Shown piece after piece: positions 1 through 5,695 of a DNA stretch of 5,695 bases. The notes beneath the pieces were generated by a model. That model made no database searches and was not told the DNA's origin. It was given only the letters and a program-made list of their open reading frames with translations. Source of the DNA: Spirosoma sp. (GTDB lineage Bacteria > Bacteroidota > Bacteroidia > Cytophagales > Spirosomataceae); the NCBI GenBank assembly GCA_025351545.1, contig JANXVQ010000807.1:1-5695 (forward strand), in the 5' to 3' direction. Position numbers and translations under genes: made by a program. Positions within the stretch are counted from its first letter, which is position 1; each line of letters begins with the position of its first letter.

Positions 1-35
1 AATTGCTTGAATTCTGGGGCCAGCTAACTCATTGA

Positions 36-603
36 TCAGATAGTCTCTAAAAAGCGAAGGTCAAGCCAATAAATGGTTTGTCCAGTTTGTTTGGCTTGAC
101 CTTTCAGGGCTACCCAAGCCTGATAGCAGTAAGCCAGGTGATTTCGTTGCGAACGGGCTTTGCGACACTGGCATTTCTCTGAACCCGTCAGTTGCTTGAG
201 CCCTCGATGGAAATCCTCGATCTGCCACCGATTGTCATTGGCTAAATCAGCCACAAATAGGTTTACAGATACGTCTAAGCCATTGGTAATGACCACACCG
301 GCGGCCCGGCCAGTCAATGTCGCCGTTTTGGGCAACTAGGATACCGGCCACCCGGCTTGAACAGTTTGACCGTAAAACGTATTTCTTTCACCTTGATGAG
401 TAGGCCACTAACCCGCGTTTTCTCATCAAAAACCAATGTCTCCAAAGGCTGATAGCCTGCGTCTCGATCTACACTCACTAAATGGTTGCTCTTCAGCGAC
501 CGTCGTCATGGCTCAGGTTGGGTTTATGGTCAGCCATATTAGTACAGGTGTAATTAAAAGGAGTACTCAATAAATACTCGATATACTCATTTTTAGCAAT
601 CAT
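36..603 (-). pseudogene. Decayed IS4/IS701-like DDE transposase, frameshifted and internally deleted
   Basis: Broken transposase gene read on the minus strand. The N-terminus starts at ATG 603 (MIAKNEYIEYLLSTPFNYTC...) and runs 36 residues to a stop at 493-495. A second block in another frame, from about 496 to 317, reads LKSNHLVSVDRDAGYQPLET and continues to TVKLFK. A short NGDIDW piece follows in a third frame near 327. The C-terminal block (about 310-36) contains RWQIEDFHRGLKQLTGSEKC, fitting the R-x3-E-x6-K part of the YREK signature around the last catalytic Glu of IS4-superfamily transposases; the Tyr position is Asn here. From memory of the family, intact members are about 400 aa. The jump from the N-terminal block straight to the KSN block implies loss of roughly 200 residues, including the first catalytic Asp residues. 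It cannot encode an active enzyme. The family is clear, but IS4 versus IS701 subgroup is not settled. Confidence 0.85.
36..603 (-). mobile_element. Insertion sequence remnant (IS4/IS701-like)
   Basis: This is the body of the insertion sequence that carried the broken transposase. No pair of terminal inverted repeats could be matched between the bases left of 36 and those right of 603. The left end therefore probably lies outside the window or has been lost. The right end should fall within about 604-660, upstream of the transposase start, where a stretch reading AGGCGAAAGTCCTACCCTG (632-650) is a possible terminal sequence. No target-site duplication can be identified. The element could move only if an intact copy elsewhere in the genome acts in trans and both ends survive. 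Confidence 0.6.
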
Positions 604-720
604 TCTACTAATTTACCATTTTAAAAAGGCTAGGCGAAAGTCCTACCCTGATAAGTACAACATCTTTCTCAAGCTATTTCAATTCATTTATAATAGGTAT
701 TTGTTGTCTTAAACTACCGT

Positions 721-735
721 TGTAAGCCGCTTACA
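721..735. promoter_or_regulatory. 15-bp perfect palindrome, candidate operator
   Basis: TGTAAGCCGCTTACA consists of two 7-bp inverted arms around a single central C. It lies about 105 bp before the sensor kinase start and about 35 bp upstream of the -33 element of the predicted promoter. An upstream position like this would suit an activator or an autoregulator, but no bound protein can be named. It is too short and lacks a T tract to be a terminator. The symmetry is directly visible; the operator role is inference. Confidence 0.35.
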
Positions 736-770
736 TCAAGTGGAAAAGGAGAATTTTTTCATTCAACTCA

Positions 771-800
771 TTGACTTACTGTACTAAATACGTACTTTAG
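771..800 (+). promoter_or_regulatory. Candidate Bacteroidota-type promoter of the sensor kinase gene
   Basis: A TTG at 771-773 is followed after 19 bp by TACTTTAG at 793-800. This matches the Bacteroidota pattern TTG-N17-23-TAnnTTTG with one mismatch in the -7 element. Transcription would begin near 806, giving a leader of roughly 35 nt before ATG 840. No Shine-Dalgarno sequence precedes the start codon, which is usual in this phylum. Confidence 0.35.
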
Positions 801-839
801 GATTCCCTGCCCGTTATTGAAAAAGCTGGTAAGCGTCTT

Positions 840-3020
840 ATGAGATCACTTTGGCTTGCTATCATACTGCCTGGCTGGTGCATAACCTGCCTGGGACAAG
901 TGTGTCCTAAACTGCCGGAATTGGATTTTGATCGGCGGGGGGATGGCATTTATATGGACAGCTTACTAACGCTTGGTCGAACACATCGGCAAATCGCTGC
1001 TCTTTTACCACCTGGTCGACACAAGAATACCCTGCATCTTGAAGGATTACGCTTTATGGCACTGGTATTTAAACAAATGCGTGGCCAACAGCGCGATAGT
1101 AGCTTTCTGTATGCACAGCAGTTAGAACAACAAGCTTTACGTTACCATAATATGCTGTATGCCGTGCGGGGGATGATGTTGGAGGAACATTACCTGCGAA
1201 CAGTAAAAGGCAATTACCCACAAGCGCTTCGTATTAATCAGCACGCTTCTGAGCTATGCGTCAAATTACCGCGTGAAAGTTCTCCTCGCTGGCAGGTTCA
1301 AATGAATATGGGCGACATTTACATGTTGTTAAAAGAGTATGATAATGCGCTCCGGAGTTACCAGCTTTCGCAGAATCTACTGAGTTTTAATACCTTACTG
1401 ACCCCGAAAAATCGGAAATTACTAACGAGTCAGGCAATCACACAAATAGGCGAAGTTTATGAAATTCGGGGCCAGTATGAGCAGGCTCGTCTGCAATATG
1501 AAGCGAGCCGACAGATTGCTGTAGATGTACATTCGCAGGTGAATGTCGCGTATACTAACGAACGGTTAGGGGATTTTTTTATTAGCCGACACCAGCCCGA
1601 ACAGGCAATCAAATTTTTTGACGATGCACTGGCCGTCTGGACTCAACTCAACGATCGAGCTGGACAGGCGGCTGTCTGGGCTCGCCTGTCCGAAGGGTAT
1701 GCCTTAACGAACAAGCCTGTTTTAGCCATCGAATTTGGTGAAAAAGCCGTTGCTGTAGCGCGTAAGTCGGGTTATATACGCATTCAGCAGATGGCTACAC
1801 AATCCTTATATCAGGCCTACCGATTTGCCAATCAACCTGCTCAGGCACTGACCATGTATGAAGAATACAGTATGCTAAGGGATAGTCTGACGAACCTTAA
1901 ACGGGTTGAGGAGCTATCGGCGGTGCAGAAAAAATATGACATCAATCAAGTCCGGCTGGCAGCCGATAGGGAGCGGATCATTCAACAGCAACAGCTAATA
2001 AATGTTCGCCGACAGGCAGAGATTGCCCGTTTACGAGCCGAAGCCGAACGTGACCAATTCGCGGGCGAAACGCGGGTGAGCCAACTTCGGCAACGAATTG
2101 ACACTGAGCGAATAAAGGCTGAATCGCAGAAAAGTCGGCTGGAACAACGCGCCCGTATCGATAAACTAAGCCACGATATTGAACAGGCACAATTAATACG
2201 AATAGTTCTGGTCGGTGGACTTGCAATGTTGTTCGGATTTGTTGCCGTTTACTACCGGAAAAATCGCTTAATTAATCGCCAAAAGCGTGAGATTGAAGGA
2301 CTAAACTGGGATTTGGAAGATAAGGTAGTTGTCCGAACTGCTGAACTGAAACTAGCCAATGACCAGCTACGGGCTAAAAACCGGGAGATCGAAGACGCCC
2401 TGTTGCGCGGACAAACGCTCGAACGTAAGCGAATGGCCGCCGATTTGCACGATAGTCTCGGCGGGTTACTGGCAGCTATCAAAACCAGTATGTCGGCCCT
2501 TAATCCGGCTCACATGGCAGAACGGGAACAGCAGATTTACCACAATCTGCTGAATATGACCAAAGAAGCTTTCGCCGAAATTCGTTACTTATCACACAAC
2601 CTGCAACCCGATGAGTTGGAAAAACAAGGGTTGTCGGAGGCTTTAACGCGATTGATCAGTAAGCTCAATCTTACTCAGAAAATAACGTTTGGGTTAGATG
2701 ATGCCGAATTGCCCCGATTAGACAAAACGGCTGAGTTTAATCTGTATTCGATTTGTATAGAATTATGCAGCAATATTCTTCGGCATTCAGAAGCGACTGA
2801 GGCCGATATTCTGTTTCGACGGTTCAATAATGAGTTGAATATGATCGTGAAAGATAACGGCTGTGGCATGGACCCCGCCGATGCAACAGGCATGGGGCTT
2901 CATAACATGCAGGCTCGTATGGATCTCATGCAAGGCCGCTATGAAATTCACTCCAGCGCGGGCGAAGGGACTACCTTTATTTTTATTCTGCCAGTTGCGT
3001 CAAATTTGGCAACGGCTTAA
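840..3020 (+). CDS. TPR-containing sensor histidine kinase, HisKA_3/NarL class
   Basis: Envelope sensor kinase of a two-component system: autophosphorylates on His and would pass the phosphate to a NarL/LuxR-type regulator. Residues 1-19 form a signal peptide, with likely cleavage before Gln20. About six degenerate TPR units span residues 108-348 and are predicted periplasmic. A charged, Gln/Arg-rich coiled coil (about 352-450) leads to one membrane helix (453-472), then a cytoplasmic coiled coil (475-530). The H box is RKRMAADLHDSLGGLLAAIK with phospho-acceptor His537. The ATPase domain has its N box near Asn645 (ELCSNILRHS), the DNGCGMD G1 box at Asp672, GMGLHNM at 683-689 and GEGTTF at 708-713. 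All catalytic motifs look intact. ATG 840 is supported by the signal peptide directly after it and an in-frame stop at 798. No response regulator is adjacent, so it is an orphan here; the signal is unknown. Kinase class is very secure. Confidence 0.95.
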   Translation: MRSLWLAIILPGWCITCLGQVCPKLPELDFDRRGDGIYMDSLLTLGRTHRQIAALLPPGRHKNTLHLEGLRFMALVFKQMRGQQRDSSFLYAQQLEQQALRYHNMLYAVRGMMLEEHYLRTVKGNYPQALRINQHASELCVKLPRESSPRWQVQMNMGDIYMLLKEYDNALRSYQLSQNLLSFNTLLTPKNRKLLTSQAITQIGEVYEIRGQYEQARLQYEASRQIAVDVHSQVNVAYTNERLGDFFISRHQPEQAIKFFDDALAVWTQLNDRAGQAAVWARLSEGYALTNKPVLAIEFGEKAVAVARKSGYIRIQQMATQSLYQAYRFANQPAQALTMYEEYSMLRDSLTNLKRVEELSAVQKKYDINQVRLAADRERIIQQQQLINVRRQAEIARLRAEAERDQFAGETRVSQLRQRIDTERIKAESQKSRLEQRARIDKLSHDIEQAQLIRIVLVGGLAMLFGFVAVYYRKNRLINRQKREIEGLNWDLEDKVVVRTAELKLANDQLRAKNREIEDALLRGQTLERKRMAADLHDSLGGLLAAIKTSMSALNPAHMAEREQQIYHNLLNMTKEAFAEIRYLSHNLQPDELEKQGLSEALTRLISKLNLTQKITFGLDDAELPRLDKTAEFNLYSICIELCSNILRHSEATEADILFRRFNNELNMIVKDNGCGMDPADATGMGLHNMQARMDLMQGRYEIHSSAGEGTTFIFILPVASNLATA

Positions 3021-3033
3021 TCAGGACCACATC

Positions 3034-3603
3034 CTACTTCATTTGCCCGTCAACCAAAAATTCATTCTTGTCGAAATACGGTAATTTCTGGAAACCGGAA
3101 ACCGTATAATGCTGTATGCGCCATTGCCGATTGGCACCCGGCCCACTGTCGAGTACTAAATGGCGCTCCGATGAATAAAGCGGGTTACTTGTCTGCAAAA
3201 CGGCTTCAATTCGGCGTGGCTTTTGGGTAACGGAATCTAATCGTACTGTGAGCGACCGTACCGTGAGCCGTTCTTTCGATTTTTTTAATGTGTACTGATA
3301 CGTTAGCGAATCAGGCCGGGCAAGCTGATAGCTGCTGCGGAGCGCTGGCTTGTTGATATCTGCCTGGGTAAACAATTCCAGTTCGCGGCTCCAGTTAATG
3401 TCGCGGGTGATTTGCTGATTTCGTTTTTCGTTAATGGCAACCGTCTTGCTTATGAGTGGTTTTTGGGTAGATAAATCAGTAATCTGCCCTTTCACGTAGC
3501 CCAGTACATCATAATAAACGTTCGGTTGATGTTGTTGGGCAGGATCGGTGCAACTACTGATTAACACCGAGGATAACAGAAGAACGGAATAAACGAAACG
3601 CAT
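3034..3603 (-). CDS. Predicted lipoprotein of unknown function
   Basis: 189-aa exported protein. The first 17 residues are a lipoprotein signal peptide (MRFVYSVLLLSSVLISSC) with a lipobox ending at Cys18, so the mature protein should be membrane anchored. The residue after Cys is Thr, followed by Asp-Pro and a polar Gln-rich linker. The rest alternates polar and hydrophobic residues (for example SLTYQYTLKKSKERLTVRSL and the C-terminal RQWRIQHYTVSGFQKLPYFD), which suggests a mostly beta-strand fold. No enzyme motif is visible and I recognise no family. ATG 3603 is chosen because the signal peptide begins there. The gene converges on the sensor kinase with 13 bp between stops and is divergent from lpd. 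Signal peptide, length and coding character support a real gene; function is unknown. Confidence 0.82.
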   Translation of the reverse strand: MRFVYSVLLLSSVLISSCTDPAQQHQPNVYYDVLGYVKGQITDLSTQKPLISKTVAINEKRNQQITRDINWSRELELFTQADINKPALRSSYQLARPDSLTYQYTLKKSKERLTVRSLTVRLDSVTQKPRRIEAVLQTSNPLYSSERHLVLDSGPGANRQWRIQHYTVSGFQKLPYFDKNEFLVDGQMK

Positions 3604-3834
3604 AAATCAGGACAAAACGACTCTGGATGGGGAGGGCCTTACGGAACCACCAACACGATTTTTTGCAAATCGGTTTGGGCAATCGAATTCTGAACCAAAT
3701 TTGCAGTCAGAATGCTTTATTTAATAGACGAAAGAAGTAGGCCTTCAGGCACCGGGTAATTTATTCGTGCGAACTTTGTCAACACCTTTCTTCTTTTGTC
3801 TCGCGTCTTTCTTCTCAGTTTTTTATCAAATTCT
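3604..3834. promoter_or_regulatory. Divergent intergenic region between lipoprotein and lpd genes
   Basis: This 231-bp stretch must carry the promoters of both flanking genes. An inverted repeat TGCAAAT (3664-3670) / ATTTGCA (3699-3705) lies in it, and its right arm overlaps the 8-bp palindrome CAAATTTG (3697-3704 region). For lpd, GAACTTTG at 3771-3778 is one mismatch from TAnnTTTG, but no TTG is found at the right distance upstream. The lpd leader from about 3785 to 3834 is strongly pyrimidine-rich and has no Shine-Dalgarno sequence. For the lipoprotein no clear promoter stands out. No start site can be fixed from sequence alone. Confidence 0.3.
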
Positions 3835-5250
3835 ATGGAATACGATGTTATTATGATTGGTTCGGGGCCGGGCGGTTATACCGGCGCTATTCGGTGTGCC
3901 CAACTCGGACTGAAAACGGCCATTATTGAAAAATACCCGTCGTTGGGGGGCACTTGCCTTAACGTCGGATGCATTCCGTCGAAGGCGCTACTTGACTCGT
4001 CGGAGCATTATTATAACGCGGCCCATACCTTTGCCGAACACGGTATAAAACTGGCAGATTTACAGGTTGACCTAGCCCAGATGATTGCCCGTAAAGCAAA
4101 CGTAGTCGATCAGACGACAAAGGGTATTGTCTTCTTGATGAAGAAAAACAAGATCGACGAAATTCATGGTGTCGGTTCGTTTGTTGATCCGCATACGATC
4201 AAAATCGTTAAAAGTGACGGAACGGATCAAACCATCACAGGGAAAAATATAATCATTGCGACGGGGTCAAAACCCATGTCGTTTCCCTCAATGCCGATTG
4301 ACAAAAAACGAGTCATCACATCGACCGAAGCCCTTACTCTTCAGGAGATTCCAAAACACCTGATCGTAATTGGCGCGGGTGTAATTGGGGCTGAGTTGGG
4401 TTCGGTCTATGCCCGGCTTGGCTCAAAAGTTTCCTTTGTGGAGTTTGCCGATTCGATGATTCCAACGATGGATAAAACGATGGGGAAAGAACTCCAGAAA
4501 GTCATTAAAAAACTCGGTGCCGACTTCTACTTCAACCACAAAGTTACAAAGGTCGAAAATACGGGCGAGGAAGTTATCGTAAGTATTGACACGCCAAAAG
4601 GCCGTGGCGACGGACCGGAACAGATCACACTCACCGGCGACTACTGCCTGGTAGCGGTTGGTCGGCGTGCGTACACTGACGGGCTGAATCTAGAAGCGGC
4701 TGGTTTGAAAACAGACAATCGTGGAAGAATTGACGTAGACAATAACCTACGTACGAGCGTTCCGCACATTTATGCGCTCGGCGACGTAATTCGCGGGGCC
4801 ATGCTGGCGCACAAAGCCGAAGAAGAGGGTACGTTTATTGCCGAAACTATTGTTGGCCAAAAGCCGCATATTCATTACCGTCTGATTCCTGGTGTGGTTT
4901 ATACATGGCCGGAAGTAGCTGCAGTGGGCTACACAGAGGAGGAAGTGAAGCAGGAAGGTATTCCCTATAAAGTTGGTACGTTTCCATTCAAGGCGCTTGG
5001 TAGAGCACGGGCAAGTATGGACATCGACGGTCTGGTGAAAGTATTGGCACATAAAGAAACCGACGAAATTTTAGGCGTTCACATGATTGGTGCCCGTGCC
5101 GCCGATATGATTGCCGAAGCCGTTATGGCGATGGAGTTCCGGGCCTCGGCAGAAGATGTATCACGAATGTCGCACGCGCACCCGACCTACACCGAAGCCT
5201 TCAAAGAAGCTTGTCTGGCCGCTACAGACAACCGGGCGATTAACATGTAA
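3835..5250 (+). CDS. lpdA: Dihydrolipoyl dehydrogenase (E3 of 2-oxoacid dehydrogenase complexes)
   Basis: Cytoplasmic FAD flavoprotein that reoxidises dihydrolipoamide with NAD+, as E3 of pyruvate and 2-oxoglutarate dehydrogenases and possibly of glycine cleavage. Numbering from ATG 3835 (471 aa, usual family length): FAD-binding GSGPGG at 9-14, redox disulfide Cys41/Cys46 in GGTCLNVGCIPSK, ATGS at 142-145, NAD-binding GAGVIG at 180-185, second FAD contact ALGD at 314-317, and the C-terminal dimerisation domain with catalytic His449 and Glu454 in HAHPTYTEAFKEA. Every key residue is present. The frame stays open upstream to a TTG at 3796, but that adds 13 residues not expected in the family and would displace the N-terminal FAD fold, so ATG 3835 is preferred. 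No E1 or E2 gene is next to it; it appears monocistronic, ended by the hairpin 15 bp downstream. Confidence 0.97.
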   Translation: MEYDVIMIGSGPGGYTGAIRCAQLGLKTAIIEKYPSLGGTCLNVGCIPSKALLDSSEHYYNAAHTFAEHGIKLADLQVDLAQMIARKANVVDQTTKGIVFLMKKNKIDEIHGVGSFVDPHTIKIVKSDGTDQTITGKNIIIATGSKPMSFPSMPIDKKRVITSTEALTLQEIPKHLIVIGAGVIGAELGSVYARLGSKVSFVEFADSMIPTMDKTMGKELQKVIKKLGADFYFNHKVTKVENTGEEVIVSIDTPKGRGDGPEQITLTGDYCLVAVGRRAYTDGLNLEAAGLKTDNRGRIDVDNNLRTSVPHIYALGDVIRGAMLAHKAEEEGTFIAETIVGQKPHIHYRLIPGVVYTWPEVAAVGYTEEEVKQEGIPYKVGTFPFKALGRARASMDIDGLVKVLAHKETDEILGVHMIGARAADMIAEAVMAMEFRASAEDVSRMSHAHPTYTEAFKEACLAATDNRAINM

Positions 5251-5264
5251 GTATTAAGAAGCGA

Positions 5265-5320
5265 TATTATCCAAAAACAGCCCGACCACTGCGTAGTGGT
5301 TGGGCTGTTTTTGGATAATA
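5265..5320. terminator. Strong bidirectional intrinsic terminator
   Basis: A 26-bp stem pairs 5265-5290 with 5295-5320 around the loop GCGT, all Watson-Crick except one G-T wobble. The GC-rich core CAGCCCGACCACT / AGTGGTTGGGCTG is flanked by AAAAA on the left and TTTTT on the right. It therefore resembles an intrinsic terminator in both orientations. It follows the lpd stop by 14 bp and would also end minus-strand transcripts arriving from the SNF2 remnant, whose stop lies 12 bp beyond it. Confidence 0.9.
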
Positions 5321-5332
5321 ATTAGGGCACGC

Positions 5333-5478
5333 TCAACTAAACAGTCCCACAATATCCTTCAGGCTTAATTTTTTCAGGAAGCCGGTTTTCGTCGATATGA
5401 GATCGTTGGCGAGGGTGTGTTTGCGGTCCTGAAGTTGCATAATCTTTTCTTCCACCGTGTCTTTGCACATCATGCGGT
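5333..5478 (-). pseudogene. C-terminal stub of an SNF2-family DEAD/DEAH helicase
   Basis: The last ~48 codons read MMCKDTVEEKIMQLQDRKHT on to the end KDIVGLFS and a TGA stop at 5333-5335. This matches the extreme C-terminus of bacterial SNF2-type helicases, where a DTVEEKI-x-LQ-x-RK helix and a final LFS-like end follow the last helicase motifs. From family knowledge the intact proteins are about 1000 aa or more. The RxGQ-containing motif VI region that should lie just upstream is absent in all minus-strand frames up to about 5620. The open frame continues to ATG 5554, but its first ~26 residues show no helicase resemblance, so the junction is near 5478. I read this as a remnant left by deletion or rearrangement, not a functional 73-aa gene. 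The assignment rests on pattern memory and one short block. Confidence 0.72.
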
Positions 5479-5497
5479 TCGGCAAGGGTCGGATAAC

Positions 5498-5505
5498 TAA
5501 ATTTG
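5498..5505 (+). promoter_or_regulatory. Candidate -7 element for the downstream exported-protein gene
   Basis: TAAATTTG is an exact match to the Bacteroidota -7 pattern TAnnTTTG. The expected upstream TTG is only approximated by TTC at 5478-5480, with 17 bp between. Use of this site would give the gene starting at 5627 a leader of about 115 nt. The -7 motif is short and may occur by chance. Confidence 0.22.
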
Positions 5506-5568
5506 AATCTATAGAGAAACACAAATAAGGCGTTCCCCAAGAGACAGGCCCCATCCGTGGTAAATCGA

Positions 5569-5582
5569 CCTTAAAGTTAAGG
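5569..5582. repeat. Short inverted repeat upstream of the 5627 gene
   Basis: CCTTAA-AG-TTAAGG has perfect 6-bp arms and a 2-bp spacer. It is followed directly by an overlapping looser symmetry, GGCAA...TTGCC, at 5581-5600. Both lie within 60 bp of the ATG at 5627 and could be an operator or leader structure. No regulator can be assigned, and arms this short in AT-rich DNA may be accidental. Confidence 0.25.
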
Positions 5583-5626
5583 CAAAACGATTATATTGCC
5601 TTCTTAACCAATACAACCGCTTAAGC

Positions 5627-5695
5627 ATGAAAAAAATAATTACACTTTTCTTTACACTCGTTGTCGGTTATGCACAGGCCCAAAATGCAGACTCT
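5627..5695 (+). CDS. Start of an exported protein, cut by the window edge
   Basis: Only the first 23 codons are present: MKKIITLFFTLVVGYAQAQN followed by Ala-Asp-Ser. This is a typical type I signal peptide with a Lys-Lys N-region, a hydrophobic core and an AQA cleavage site before Gln19, as is common in Bacteroidota secreted and outer-membrane proteins. No lipobox Cys is seen. The mature part is missing, so no function can be given. ATG 5627 is preceded by AT-rich DNA without a Shine-Dalgarno sequence. It points away from the SNF2 stub, so the two are divergent. Confidence 0.72.
   Translation, partial: MKKIITLFFTLVVGYAQAQNADS

Noticed and set aside
1..35. Left terminal inverted repeat of the insertion sequence
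   Set aside because: No match to the reverse complement of bases 604-700 was found, so the end is not demonstrable in this window.
493..603. A 36-codon minus-strand ORF starting at ATG 603 as an independent small gene
   Set aside because: Its sequence reads as the N-terminus of the same transposase whose later blocks follow in other frames, so it belongs to the pseudogene.
1978..2226. 82-aa minus-strand open frame
   Set aside because: It lies fully inside the coiled-coil coding part of the sensor kinase and has no recognisable features; it is a shadow frame.
2252..2893. Several short open frames on both strands within the kinase domain coding region
   Set aside because: All overlap the HisKA_3/HATPase coding sequence, whose motifs are unmistakable in the main frame.
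3000..3050. Possible terminator between the convergent kinase and lipoprotein genes
   Set aside because: No stem of useful length with a following T tract is present in either direction.
4747..5052. 101-aa minus-strand open frame with several Cys and His residues
   Set aside because: It is antisense to the conserved dimerisation domain of Lpd; the Cys/His pattern has no zinc-site spacing and arises from the opposite strand.
5337..5540. Second minus-strand frame overlapping the helicase stub
   Set aside because: The SNF2-like residues are in the other frame; this one shows no family resemblance.
1..5695. A novel defence, phage or CRISPR-type system
   Set aside because: No spaced direct repeats, nuclease or phage genes were found. 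The helicase-like piece is only a short SNF2 tail without catalytic motifs, so it cannot support a defence-system call.

Overview
The window looks like chromosomal DNA of a Bacteroidota bacterium, most likely a Cytophagales member of the Spirosoma type. This is inferred from gene content and style. There is a TPR-containing sensor kinase with a signal peptide, a Bacteroidota-like dihydrolipoyl dehydrogenase, and AT-rich leaders without Shine-Dalgarno sequences. Promoter candidates resemble the TTG / TAnnTTTG pattern of that phylum, and secreted proteins are cleaved before Gln. No species assignment is possible from the sequence alone.

Layout: positions 36-603 (minus) hold a decayed IS4/IS701-like transposase. 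Its N-terminus, a middle block and the C-terminal YREK-like region are still readable, but they lie in different frames with a large internal deletion. Positions 604-839 are a leader region with a 15-bp palindrome and a plausible promoter. Positions 840-3020 (+) encode a 726-aa TPR sensor histidine kinase of the HisKA_3 (NarL/LuxR-partner) class, with no response regulator beside it. A 189-aa lipoprotein of unknown function (3034-3603, minus) converges on it with only 13 bp between stop codons. Its start faces the divergent dihydrolipoyl dehydrogenase gene (3835-5250, +), whose preferred start is 13 codons inside the longest open frame. A very strong 26-bp hairpin (5265-5320) follows and can terminate transcription in both directions.

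Beyond the hairpin, on the minus strand, lies only the last ~48 codons of an SNF2-family helicase (about 5333-5478), cut off from the rest of its gene. The window ends inside the signal peptide region of a new exported protein (5627 onward, +).

Functionally the genes do not form one pathway. The kinase is an envelope sensor, Lpd is the E3 subunit of 2-oxoacid dehydrogenase complexes, and the lipoprotein is uncharacterised. The two gene remnants (transposase and SNF2 tail) mark both ends of the window as places of past rearrangement. I see no CRISPR array, phage module, tRNA or rRNA, and no convincing evidence for a new multi-gene system. The more interesting points are the orphan kinase with its upstream palindrome, the unknown lipoprotein, and the SNF2 stub beside the hairpin.
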